Assembly (NCBI GenBank): GCA_030691555.1
Contig: JAUYEB010000127.1
Location: 1-27,788, forward strand
Reading direction: 5' to 3'
Length of the DNA stretch: 27,788 nucleotides
DNA from: Candidatus Bathyarchaeota archaeon
GTDB taxonomy: Archaea > Thermoproteota > Bathyarchaeia > TCS64
Positions 7,623 to 14,146 of this stretch are shown here, in pieces. A model generated the notes under the pieces. That model saw nothing but the letters and a program-made list of their open reading frames with translations, was not told where the DNA came from and made no database searches. Each line of letters begins with the position of its first letter. Position 1 is the stretch's first letter. Position numbers and translations under genes: made by a program.

Positions 7623-8066
7623 TCACACATTCGGTGTATAGTAGGTTCCCTCGACCGAGAAGCCGATGTCAGTGACCACCTTGATCTGATACGCTGACGA
7701 TTGGTCTAATGCTGGGGTGCTCATATCTAAAGTGAATGCCTTAAGTTCACCTGCAGAGTAAGCAATAGGAAGAGGGCCTGTAGCATCGAACTTCTGGATG
7801 AGAGTATCACTCTTGTATACGTAAACCGTCTTGATTACTGCACCGACGGTTCCTGTGTTTCTAATAGTTATTTCGACATCAGTCCTTGTCGCTAAGAACT
7901 GAACCTGTTCTATCCGTATCGCGGTCTGTGACTGGGTGGCCTGGTTCTTCACCATGGAGTTCACCCAAGAGTACATGACGACTGAGGCCGCTACAGCTAT
8001 AGCGATCATCAGCAGGGTGGCTATCACTGGGCTTACGGCTTTCCGATTTCTCATTCGTTTATCCAT
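7623..8066 (-). CDS. Archaeal type IV prepilin (class III signal peptide)
   Basis: A 147-residue prepilin. From the chosen ATG 8066 the protein starts MDKRMRNRKAVSPVIATLL. This is a basic n-region, a likely cleavage site before or after the KAVSP segment, then a hydrophobic helix of about 20 residues, as in archaeal type IV pilins (N-terminal pilin/flagellin-like domain). The remainder is beta-rich (VEITIRNTGTVGAVIKTVYVY). An upstream GTG at 8105 would add 13 residues but weakens the signal peptide. It should be processed by the FlaK/PibD-like peptidase at 16433-17254 and polymerised by the ATPase/F proteins at 1209-4779. It heads the minus-strand unit with the KaiC-like and TackOD1 genes. 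Confidence 0.88.
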   Translation of the reverse strand: MDKRMRNRKAVSPVIATLLMIAIAVAASVVMYSWVNSMVKNQATQSQTAIRIEQVQFLATRTDVEITIRNTGTVGAVIKTVYVYKSDTLIQKFDATGPLPIAYSAGELKAFTLDMSTPALDQSSAYQIKVVTDIGFSVEGTYYTPNV

Positions 8067-8123
8067 TTTTTTTCTTCCCGATATATAGGGGAACATAGCC
8101 CTCACTTCAATCTATCTAGGCAT

Positions 8124-8172
8124 CACTTGACCCCCAATTGTGGGACAGTACGGCATACAAGTGGAGGTCAAG
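8124..8172. promoter_or_regulatory. Inverted repeat upstream of the prepilin gene
   Basis: CACTTGACC (8124-8132) is matched by CAAGTG (8158-8163) and GGTCAAG (8166-8172), giving overlapping inverted pairings. Between them lies the small palindrome CCCAATTGTGGG (8132-8143). The repeat sits 58-106 bp upstream of the prepilin ATG, a plausible operator position. No bound factor can be named. Confidence 0.35.
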
Positions 8173-8257
8173 AGATATCGACGTTTATTTTGCAATGGAT
8201 ATGTCAAATGAGCGAGAAGAATGATAAACATTTAATAAGTATATGAAACTCGTTCAC

Positions 8258-9476
8258 GATCCGTGTTGGCTGGAAGCCCACGGCTGAAGCCGTGGGCGGA
8301 AAGCCAACCATACACAAAGCATATAATATTGGCGAATAACATCAATACCATGCTTCTGACGGTGAAGGTCAAGCTACAACCCACAGAGGAACAGAGACAG
8401 AGGCTACTCGGGACGATGGAGACCTTCAACCGAGCCTGCGACGACATATCCAGAACCGCCTACGAGTCCAAGACCTATAATAAGTACAAGCTACAACACA
8501 ACCTCTACTACCGGATCAGGGAACAGTACCTGCTACCCGCCCAACTCGCAATACGCGCCATCAGCAAGGTCGTTGAAAGCTACAAGACGGAGCGGAGCCA
8601 CCTGCACCTCTTCAAACCCCACGGCACAATCGTCTACGATCAGAGGTTACTCAGCTTCAAGGGGCTTGAGAAGGCAAGCCTCGTAACCCTTGAGGGTAGG
8701 GTCGTGGTCCCCATTCTGGTCGGTGGCTACGCCAAACTCGAACAGAGAAGAATCAGGGGGCAGGCTGACCTCCTCTACGTTAAAGATGAATTTTATCTGT
8801 GCCTCGTGGTGGAGCAGCCGGAGGAGCCGCCTCTGACACCCGAGGGCTACTTGGGCGTGGACTTTGGCATCGTCAACCTAGCGACGACAAGCGACGGCGT
8901 ATCCTACTCGGGTGAGAAGGTTGAATCCGTCAGGGCGCACTACACGGGGCTGAAGGCGGAGCTTCAACATGTGGGGACAGAGAGTGCCAAGAGGCATCTT
9001 AGGAAGCCATCAGGTAGAGAGGCGAGATTCAAGAGGCAGACAAACCATATAATCAGTAAAGAGTTAGTGGTCGTTGCTAAAGACACGATGAGGGCGTTGG
9101 CCCTAGAGGATTTGAAGGGGATGCGCTCTCAGGCTACGGTTAGGCATGGGCAACGGGGGAGACACGGCAAGTGGGCGTTCGGTCAGCTTAGAGCCTTCGT
9201 AGAATACAAGGCGAAGGTGGCGGGTGTGCCCGTATTGATGGTTGACCCGAGGGATACGAGCAGGAGGTGCTCAGCGTGTGGGTGTGCGGAGAGGCTGAAC
9301 AGGATCAGCCAATCAGAGTTCAAGTGTAGGGTCTGTGGCCATGCGGAGAACGCTGATTTTAACGCCGCGAAGAACATTCAGTGGAGGGCTTCAGTCAACC
9401 AGCCTATTGTGGTCTGCCGACCCGAGGGGTTGGAGGTTGAACTACAAGCCCACCTCTTCAGAGGTGGGTAGTTGAC
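8258..9476 (+). mobile_element. TnpB-only IS200/IS605-type element, complete (1219 bp)
   Basis: The left end starts GATCCGTGTTGG after TTCAC (8253-8257) and carries a perfect hairpin, CCCACGGC-TGAA-GCCGTGGG (8278-8297). The right end carries CCCACCTC-TTCA-GAGGTGGG (9449-9468) and finishes GTTGAC. There is no inverted repeat and no target duplication, as expected of this family. It encodes only TnpB, with no Y1 transposase, so movement would depend on a TnpA elsewhere. The first bases after 9476 (GTGCCATTTAACTG) would be the guide of the element's omega RNA. Confidence 0.82.
8350..9471 (+). CDS. tnpB: TnpB RNA-guided nuclease
   Basis: 373 residues from ATG 8350 (MLLTVKVKLQPT). An upstream ATG at 8263 would translate the left-end hairpin and is rejected. 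The RuvC-like site looks intact: Asp171 in LGVDFGIVNLAT, Glu253 in LALEDLKG and Asp336 in NADFNAAKN. The zinc ribbon C307/C310 ... C326/C329 (CSACG, CRVCG) is present. TnpB is an RNA-guided DNA nuclease that helps IS605-type elements persist. The last residues, AHLFRGG and the TAG stop, are encoded by the right-end hairpin, so the 3' end of the gene overlaps the guide-RNA scaffold. It belongs to a different TnpB lineage from the one at 14152-15351, although both have the same last seven residues. Confidence 0.92.
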   Translation: MLLTVKVKLQPTEEQRQRLLGTMETFNRACDDISRTAYESKTYNKYKLQHNLYYRIREQYLLPAQLAIRAISKVVESYKTERSHLHLFKPHGTIVYDQRLLSFKGLEKASLVTLEGRVVVPILVGGYAKLEQRRIRGQADLLYVKDEFYLCLVVEQPEEPPLTPEGYLGVDFGIVNLATTSDGVSYSGEKVESVRAHYTGLKAELQHVGTESAKRHLRKPSGREARFKRQTNHIISKELVVVAKDTMRALALEDLKGMRSQATVRHGQRGRHGKWAFGQLRAFVEYKAKVAGVPVLMVDPRDTSRRCSACGCAERLNRISQSEFKCRVCGHAENADFNAAKNIQWRASVNQPIVVCRPEGLEVELQAHLFRGG

Positions 9477-9518
9477 GTGCCATTTAACTGAAAACAACTG
9501 AAATCAGCCATAGAAAAG

Positions 9519-9740
9519 TTACATATTCTCTGTTCTAGTGCCAGTCTCATCGATCTCCGGTAGAACGTATGTCACCGGCAGCAGGTTCCTGGCTCGGAGC
9601 TCGTTGACGATAATGTTCCTGATCCAATCGGAGACAGATAACCACTCCCGTGACGAGGCATTGTCAACTGCGTCCTTGATCTCCGGGGTCATCCTGACGT
9701 TCATAATGATCGTCCTCTTCTTTCTTCTTATTTTAGGCAT
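9519..9740 (-). CDS. Ribbon-helix-helix DNA-binding protein (copy 1)
   Basis: A 73-residue protein starting MPKIRRKKRTIIMNVRMTPE. The basic beta strand (TIIMNVRMT) followed by two helices (PEIKDAVDNASS; SVSDWIRNIIVNELRAR) is the RHH/CopG fold used by antitoxins and small repressors. A conserved tail (LLPVTYVLPEIDETG) follows. A close paralogue (about two thirds identical by eye) lies at 13488-13709; both lie near a PAS gene and a TnpB element. There is no toxin-like partner next to it, so an antitoxin role is unsupported. Autoregulation would be typical of the family, but no operator is evident upstream. Confidence 0.78.
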   Translation of the reverse strand: MPKIRRKKRTIIMNVRMTPEIKDAVDNASSREWLSVSDWIRNIIVNELRARNLLPVTYVLPEIDETGTRTENM

Positions 9741-9826
9741 AAACGAATCGTCCCAACCCTGGTATATCGAGGATCAGCTAGCAACCCTCCAGTGAAGATG
9801 TAGAAACACCGGCTAATATCATTTTG

Positions 9827-9890
9827 GTGAACTACCACCCAACAGACTGGGCGGCTTCCCGCTTCACCGAGGAGACCCACCCATCACGGC
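9827..9890 (-). repeat. Orphan IS605-type right end
   Basis: On the minus strand the segment reads CGGTGAAGCGGGAAGCCGCC and ends TGGGTGGTAGTTCAC, with a CCGCCCA/TGGGTGG stem (7 bp, one G-U) around a GTCTGT loop. It matches the right end of the truncated element at 5552-5583, and more loosely the ends at 14147 and 9476. No tnpB is attached, so it is a relic or a solo end. Confidence 0.6.
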
Positions 9891-9915
9891 ACCGGGACGC
9901 TTGAGACTCCTCATC

Positions 9916-10092
9916 TCAACCCTCAGCCTCTGCCTCGGGACGGATGCGCCTGAGCGACACGTAATCCGCACCGCGCTCCATCGCCGTCTTCACGCCCTGG
10001 GCTAACCCCGCCACCGTGACGTACTCCGAGTACTGGATCGCCTTCCTCTTGTGGATGCTGAAGGCCTCCAGCACATAGGCCTCCCGCCTCAC
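9916..10092 (-). CDS. Small hypothetical protein downstream of PAS gene
   Basis: The frame starts at GTG 10092, 6 nt after the stop of the PAS gene, with a GAGG-type ribosome binding site (GGAGGCTGAGGGAC) just upstream. It encodes 58 residues (VRREAYVLEAFSIHKRK at the start, ERGADYVSLRRIRPEAE near the end). I do not recognise it. Tight spacing and a fair binding site support translation; the short length and the relic of an insertion element next to it argue for caution. It may be the remnant C-terminal part of a longer sensor. Confidence 0.4.
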   Translation of the reverse strand: MRREAYVLEAFSIHKRKAIQYSEYVTVAGLAQGVKTAMERGADYVSLRRIRPEAEAEG

Positions 10093-10098
10093 CGTCCC

Positions 10099-10539
10099 TC
10101 AGCCTCCTCGAGGGCCTTCTAGGCTGCCCGTCCCCGCTCGCTCATGGTCCCTCAGCTCCTCCTCCAGCCTCTTCCTCTCCGTGATATCCCTGGTGACATG
10201 GACGACCTGTACGATGTTTCCCTCCGCGTCCCTCACCGGGTGGGCGGAGACCTCAACCCAGAAGGGGTTTCCATCCACGTCGTAGAGGGTGTGCTCCACG
10301 GTTACGCTCCTACCCCTCTCCAACATCTCCCTTTTGGGGCAGGTATGGTCGGGCGGCTCGCACGGGGAGGAGAACCTGTGCGTCACCTCGTAGCAGGGCC
10401 TCCCGACGACTTCCGCCTCCTCCATCCTCAGCTCCTCCAGGACCGCCCTGTTCGCTGTCAGGACGGTGTAGTCGTCGGGGTCGATGACGAGGATTCCATC
10501 GGAGATGCTGTCGAAAACCACGCTGGATACGTCGGACAT
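10099..10539 (-). CDS. Single PAS-domain protein, probably truncated
   Basis: 146 residues; nearly all is one PAS domain. FDSISDGILVIDPDD (about 9-23) opens the fold. The segment CYEVTH..SPCEPPDHTCP (about 49-69) carries three Cys and two His, as in a PAS subgroup with a conserved Cys/His loop. WVEVSAHPVRDAEGN (about 95-109) and VTRDITERKRLEEEL form the end and the usual exit helix. There is no kinase or DUF835 output after it; the last 17 residues look random, so the gene is likely a truncated sensor. The related sensor at 13724-16031 has a DUF835 output. GAAGG lies just before the ATG. Confidence 0.75.
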   Translation of the reverse strand: MSDVSSVVFDSISDGILVIDPDDYTVLTANRAVLEELRMEEAEVVGRPCYEVTHRFSSPCEPPDHTCPKREMLERGRSVTVEHTLYDVDGNPFWVEVSAHPVRDAEGNIVQVVHVTRDITERKRLEEELRDHERAGTGSLEGPRGG

Positions 10540-10556
10540 AAACCTTCAGGAAGTGA

Positions 10557-10897
10557 TTGATCCCTTCACATCCTAAACATTTCGGTGCTGACGGATGCAA
10601 GCTGCCTACCCCTCGCGCGGAGATGAGGCGGGCGTGCGCCTCCTCCCATACAAGGCGCGGCTTATCATACACTAGAATCTGGGAAGCCTCCACCGATTTG
10701 AGTGATGGTACCCCTCTACGAAGGCATCAAGAGGTGTATGAGGCAAACCTAGCCGTCTTGGAGCACAAGATAGGCGAGAGGGATCTGAGATCCGTCTACG
10801 CTGCGGTGAACAGGCTTTCTAGCGTGGAATCTACCTCCTCAAACAAAGGGAGGGGTTGGGGGATTGGTTACACCCCTAATCGAGGTGAAACCCTTTT
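10557..10897. other. About 340 bp without a convincing gene
   Basis: A plus-strand frame (10557-10910) is open, but most of it does not look like protein. Only the part around 10680-10830 (VYEANLAVLEHKIGERDLRS) has a plausible helical character, and the frame ends inside the MITE that starts at 10898. It may be a decayed gene fragment. No promoter or RNA feature is evident. Confidence 0.3.
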
Positions 10898-11071
10898 GGT
10901 ATGTATTTAGCTCATGAAGTTGATTCTCCCATATTTGGTGCTCTTTCAGTGAAATAAGCTTGAATCTTGGAGCTTCCCCTATCCCCATTGAACATGTAAT
11001 CCGAGCTAATAAAAGCCCCTTTTCACGTTTTAAGCCTATTTCTAAGTTATTGATAAATATGAGCTAAATAC
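10898..11071. mobile_element. MITE-like repeat, copy 1 (interrupted)
   Basis: The left end GGTATGTATTTAGCT (10898-10912) is inverted as AGCTAAATAC at 11062-11071. The right end is interrupted by the 351-bp element and resumes at 11428 with AAAATAA. Copy 2 at 16207-16380, read in reverse complement, shares TATGTATTTAGCTCATGAA plus GTTGAT near one end, and AAGCCTATTTCT plus AGCTAAATAC near the other. There is no open frame. The family is non-autonomous; the parent transposase is not in the window. Confidence 0.62.
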
Positions 11072-11107
11072 CAGTAGTTCCGAAAGTGCGCTAGCTCGTA
11101 ACCTAAT

Positions 11108-11117
11108 TGACCGGTCA
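11108..11117. promoter_or_regulatory. Palindrome TGACCGGTCA, copy downstream of the RHH/zinc-finger gene
   Basis: A perfect 10-bp palindrome within TAATTGACCGGTCA, the mirror of the copy in front of the gene. It lies ten bases beyond the gene's stop, inside the element's end. It may serve as a binding site for the encoded protein at both element ends. Confidence 0.55.
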
Positions 11118-11126
11118 GATCGTTCT

Positions 11127-11354
11127 TCATTTTGTAGTTGTTTTCGGATGAACCACGGCCATATGTTTCGGCATGTTTCCAGCCTTAACCCTGGCTCCGC
11201 ATAGGTTGCATGTCAGCCAGACACTCCTTGAGGTTGGCGTCATGAGCTCATTTATGAGCTCGTCCACCGTTAACCCCTTAGCCTTAGCCTGTTCCCTGAC
11301 CCTCCTGGCGGTCTCCTCCCTAACCGTAAGGGAGTACCATCCTCTCTCAGGCAT
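11127..11354 (-). CDS. RHH DNA-binding protein fused to a C2H2 zinc finger
   Basis: 75 residues from ATG 11354 (MPERGWYSLTVREETARR); a GTG at 11375 could add seven. Residues about 6-45 (YSLTVREETARRVREQA, then LTVDELINELM) fit a ribbon-helix-helix domain. Residues about 49-70 form a C2H2-type finger, CNLCGARVKAGNMPKHMAVVH. A TATA-like TTTATAA is centred about 28 bp before the ATG, suggesting a leaderless mRNA. The palindrome TGACCGGTCA sits immediately upstream of the TATA box, where bound protein would block initiation, so autorepression is likely. It is the only gene of the 351-bp element. It may bind the element ends, repress its own gene, or recruit a transposase. Confidence 0.72.
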   Translation of the reverse strand: MPERGWYSLTVREETARRVREQAKAKGLTVDELINELMTPTSRSVWLTCNLCGARVKAGNMPKHMAVVHPKTTTK

Positions 11355-11378
11355 GAATATGCTTCTGGCAGACACCCC

Positions 11379-11397
11379 TTATAAATTTGACCGGTCA
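11379..11397 (-). promoter_or_regulatory. Promoter with overlapping palindromic operator
   Basis: The TATA-like box TTATAAAT (plus strand 11379-11386) is followed upstream by TGACCGGTCA (11388-11397), covering the BRE position for transcription of the minus-strand gene starting at 11354. The same palindrome recurs at 11108-11117. Confidence 0.6.
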
Positions 11398-11440
11398 ATT
11401 AGTTACACTTTCGGAACCACTGAATACAAAATAATTTATG

Positions 11441-12534
11441 GGTAATGTCCTAATTTTCGTGACCTATCTTAAACATTAAGAACTCCTTCCACGTCCATGG
11501 ATGCTCTGTTATCCCCTCCGCCATGCACGGAGTCCTCTCTATGTTCTTAATCCCCTTGGGAGTTTCAATTGTCAGCGCTGAATGGGTTTTGATCAAATTG
11601 TTATAACATTGATAAACATTCAAATGATTATCAAGCATACTTTTGCATTTCGAGAAGCAGAGAGTTTTCCTGACAAGCCTTGAGATACCATGCCTCATGG
11701 TAAGGTTATACCGTTCTATATAAACGGTCTCGATGTCCTCATCGTACAAACTGCCAAATATAATTGTCCTTGTTTTACCAATAACTCTACCATTCTCCCG
11801 TTCCTTAACAAGCTGCCCGTAGTTGATTGTACTTTCATCAAAGTTTTCAAGTAAAGCCGTAGTATATTGGTCATTACCATCACTGATGAACGTTACCTTA
11901 GCGTCCTCAGTCGCTGTCTTGCCACAGTTCTTTATCTTCGTCATCAGTGTATTTGCAGTCTCCTGCACACGTTTACCAGTACTATGTGCTAAGTGGAGCT
12001 TTGTTTCTGATTTGATGGCAATGTATATCCAGCAGTCACCAAATTGGTCTGATCCAACATCTCTTTGTTCAACTTTCTTTTGCTTTTTTTTACGAATGAC
12101 CACATTTCATCAATTTCTATCTGGGATAATCCTACATTGGTTATTAGAAAATCTGATACTTCTCTCGCATGTTGAGCGAGGTCTTCGATGATGCTCGAGA
12201 CGGTGTCCCTGTGAATTTCCATTATGCGTTCGATAGCTCTTATGCCATTTTTCTCGACCAGTAGTTTGCATATCAATATGATCTGTTTCTCTGTTAGATG
12301 CCTGTTGTAGAATACTGTGCCTTTGGTCTCTGGGAATCTCGTTCCACAGGTCTTACATTTGAACATCTGGTTGCCTTTAGCATTGTAACCTTTTTTGATG
12401 ATGTGACCTACGTTTCTCTTTCGATAGTTTGGACAATTCTCATTCAGACATACTTGTTTTTCTAAATCTGCTCCAGTCATGGAACAGATATTATTTTATG
12501 TAGATATAAAGGTCACGTTTTTTAGGACATTACC
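11441..12534 (-). mobile_element. IS1-family element, complete (1094 bp)
   Basis: Ends 11441-11464 (GGTAATGTCCTAA...CGTGACC) and 12511-12534 are 24-bp inverted repeats matching at 20 positions; the four mismatches are central. An 8-bp direct repeat, AATTTATG, flanks it (11433-11440 and 12535-12542), in the size range produced by IS1. The element carries a single two-frame transposase gene. It separates the MITE remnant from the KaiC-like gene at 12576 and lies within about 40 bp of that gene's start. Confidence 0.88.
11450..12480 (-). CDS. IS1-family transposase, made by -1 frameshifting
   Basis: The first frame (12480-11989) encodes the zinc-binding/HTH part: C11, C16 and C42/C45 in FKCKTCGTRFPE, then HLTEKQIILICKLL, reaching the first DDE Asp in IEIDEMWSFVKK. 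It then leaves frame. The second frame (from 12103 to 11450) continues with KKKQKKVEQRDVGSDQFG, DCWIYIAI and FISDGNDQY. The two join by a -1 shift on a run of eight A (12090-12083, minus strand), like the classical IS1 InsAB' slippage. The fused product is about 343 residues. Its TAG stop lies in the terminal repeat. No other defect is seen, so it may be active. Confidence 0.85.
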
Positions 12535-12575
12535 AATTTATGTAAAAGGGCGTCCCGTCTTAAAAGGGGAAATAT

Positions 12576-13259
12576 TTGGGGACTATTCCACGGGCTTCAA
12601 CCGGTGTTTTAGGCTTCGATGAACTCGTTGAAGGCGGTCTTCCCGTCGGCAGTGTGATGCTTCTTGCCGGACCTCCTGGGGCAGGTAAGACTACGTTTTC
12701 GGCGAAATTTTTATTCGAAGGAGCCACTATGCTCGGGGAAAAAGGCGTCTATGTCTGTTTTGCAGAAACCAAGGACTCGTTGGTTCGAAGCATGTTACGT
12801 TTTGGATGGGATTTCGACAGGTTGGATAGAGAGCAGAGATGCATTATCTTGGATCTGTCTACGGCCAAAGAGGCCGGGATCCAGAAGCATTTGGATGAGA
12901 TACTTGGGGCGATCTCCTCTTTGGGGGCGAAGAGGTTGGTTATAGATTCTTTCACCGCCTTCACGATGGCCTTGAAGGAGCCTATTAATATTCGACACCT
13001 TATTCACCTCCTCTACCGTTTCTTGAAGAATTTGGGGTGCACAACCATCATAGTCACAGATACTCCCTGGTCTTCGGAACGGATTGGCTCGGGGGTGGAG
13101 GAGTTCATAGCGGATAGCATAATACTGATGCAGAGCAGGTTCAACGAGAAGCGCCAACTTGAAAGAACCTTACGGATGTTGAAGATGAGAAGCACCGACC
13201 ATTCACAGAAGGTGCACGACTATAAAATTACAAGCAAGGGCATAGAGATCCTTCCGTGA
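12576..13259 (+). CDS. KaiC-like single-domain RecA-fold ATPase
   Basis: 227 residues from TTG 12576, preceded by an AGGGGA ribosome-binding-like motif. It has IPRASTGVLGFDELVEGGLP (about 4-23), Walker A GPPGAGKTT (32-40), a FAETKDSLVRSM segment and Walker B KRLVIDSFTAF (about 117-127). This is the archaeal KaiC/RadA-like family (arCOG-type ATPases linked to signal transduction), with only one domain. In contrast to the KaiC-like protein at 6685-7569, its P-loop is intact. It lies just downstream of the IS1 insertion, so its promoter region was probably altered by that insertion. Target or partner is unknown. Confidence 0.85.
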   Translation: MGTIPRASTGVLGFDELVEGGLPVGSVMLLAGPPGAGKTTFSAKFLFEGATMLGEKGVYVCFAETKDSLVRSMLRFGWDFDRLDREQRCIILDLSTAKEAGIQKHLDEILGAISSLGAKRLVIDSFTAFTMALKEPINIRHLIHLLYRFLKNLGCTTIIVTDTPWSSERIGSGVEEFIADSIILMQSRFNEKRQLERTLRMLKMRSTDHSQKVHDYKITSKGIEILP

Positions 13260-13487
13260 ACTTTAATCTACAAGTAAGGTGGGTGTGTCTCGATTCATCG
13301 CAGGCAGGGATGCGTTGAAAGGGAGAACTGATATTCCTAGAGAGGCTCCGTTGAGGACGATAACGACATTAGAGCCCTCAACCAGTTAATGTGGGGGGCA
13401 TGTCAGAAAATTATATTAGTCAGTATTCGAAGTCCTCTTCGAGGGTTGATAGTCGGCTCTCCAAAGATGGATTAGGATGATTCGTTA

Positions 13488-13709
13488 TTGCCTAAAATAA
13501 AGACGAGAAGGAAGTCCGTCATCGTTACCACCAGGCTTACCCCAGAGATAAAGAACTCAATTGATCAGGCCTCGTCGCAAGAAGGCATTTCGAGTTCTGA
13601 GTGGATGAGGAACATTATCGTCAAGGAGCTCCGAACCAGGGATCTGCTGCCAGTAACGTATATTCTCCCGGAGATAGACGAGAACCCTGATCGAGTAAAA
13701 AACGTGTAG
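13488..13709 (+). CDS. Ribbon-helix-helix DNA-binding protein (copy 2)
   Basis: 73 residues beginning at TTG 13488; no ATG is available in frame and GGATGA lies upstream. MPKIKTRRKSVIVTTRLTPE, a helix KNSIDQASS, then SEWMRNIIVKELRTR make an RHH fold, followed by the conserved tail LLPVTYILPEIDE. It is a paralogue of the protein at 9519-9740. It sits head-to-tail opposite the broken PAS-DUF835 gene, whose stop is 14 bp away. Confidence 0.78.
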   Translation: MPKIKTRRKSVIVTTRLTPEIKNSIDQASSQEGISSSEWMRNIIVKELRTRDLLPVTYILPEIDENPDRVKNV

Positions 13710-13723
13710 TATGTGTTTATTTG

Positions 13724-14146
13724 TTATTGTAGCGTTCTGAGTTCGCTGGTTAGTAGGGCTCTCTCCCTTTCGTTGAAGGTTTTTGGGTCAGCTGGGAATA
13801 GGAGGACGACGTCGGCCTCGACGGCGTCGTAGACCTTCTCTTGGATGAAGCGGTAGGTGGAGTCGAAGCCGAAGCGGCTGGCGAGGTACTCCAAGCCGTC
13901 TACGAGTATCACTGAGTTTCTGTTCTTCTCAAGGAAGCGGCTCACTCTGTGGGAAATCTCCTGCAAGTCCTCTGCAGCCTCAAACCCAAACAAGGCTCTG
14001 CTGGACAGAAGGAGAATCTGTTCTGGCCTTAGACTATACTCTTGGATAAGCCTTTGGGGATTTCCTCTCAAAAAGCAAAGCCCTGGCACACCATGGATTG
14101 TTAAGGCAGCGTAGATGTGAAAGGCGTTTTCGCTGGACTCTACTAT
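13724..14146 (-). pseudogene. DUF835 part of a split PAS-DUF835 sensor (3' half)
   Basis: The frame from VESSENAFHIYAAL through HGVPGLCFLRGNPQRLI to SVILVDGLEYLASRFG and LLFPADPKTFNERERALL is a DUF835 domain, an archaeal signalling output module often found after PAS domains. It has no start of its own: the frame runs back into the right end of the TnpB element at 14147. Joining it to the other side at the inferred target site (TTAC) gives the continuous codons E-S-Y-I-V-E-S-S, the expected start of DUF835. A GTG at 14089 could still start a shortened fragment. Confidence 0.85.

Larger units (their letters stand above)
11072..11422 (-). mobile_element. 351-bp element with terminal inverted repeats, encoding only an RHH/zinc-finger protein
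   Basis: The left end CAGTAGTTCCGAAAGTG (11072-11088) and right end CACTTTCGGAACCACTG (11406-11422) form 17-bp inverted repeats with one mismatch. They are flanked by the direct repeat AATAC (11067-11071 and 11423-11427), a 5-bp target duplication. Just inside the ends lie two more matching segments, each with TAATTGACCGGTCA. Removing the element and one AATAC rejoins the end of the MITE it interrupts (AGCTAAATAC-AAAATAA). The only gene inside is the small DNA-binding protein. No transposase is present, so it is either non-autonomous or a new type of minimal element. Confidence 0.78.

Noticed and set aside
8263..8349. Upstream extension of TnpB to ATG 8263
   Set aside because: It would translate the left-end hairpin; the family N-terminus begins at ATG 8350.
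9519..9740. RHH protein as antitoxin of a toxin-antitoxin pair
   Set aside because: No toxin-like frame is adjacent at this copy or at 13488-13709.
13260..13487. Possible gene or RNA between the KaiC-like and RHH genes
   Set aside because: Only a small hairpin (CCTC-TTC-GAGG near 13432) and a TATA-like TTATATTA were found; no frame or RNA fold is convincing.
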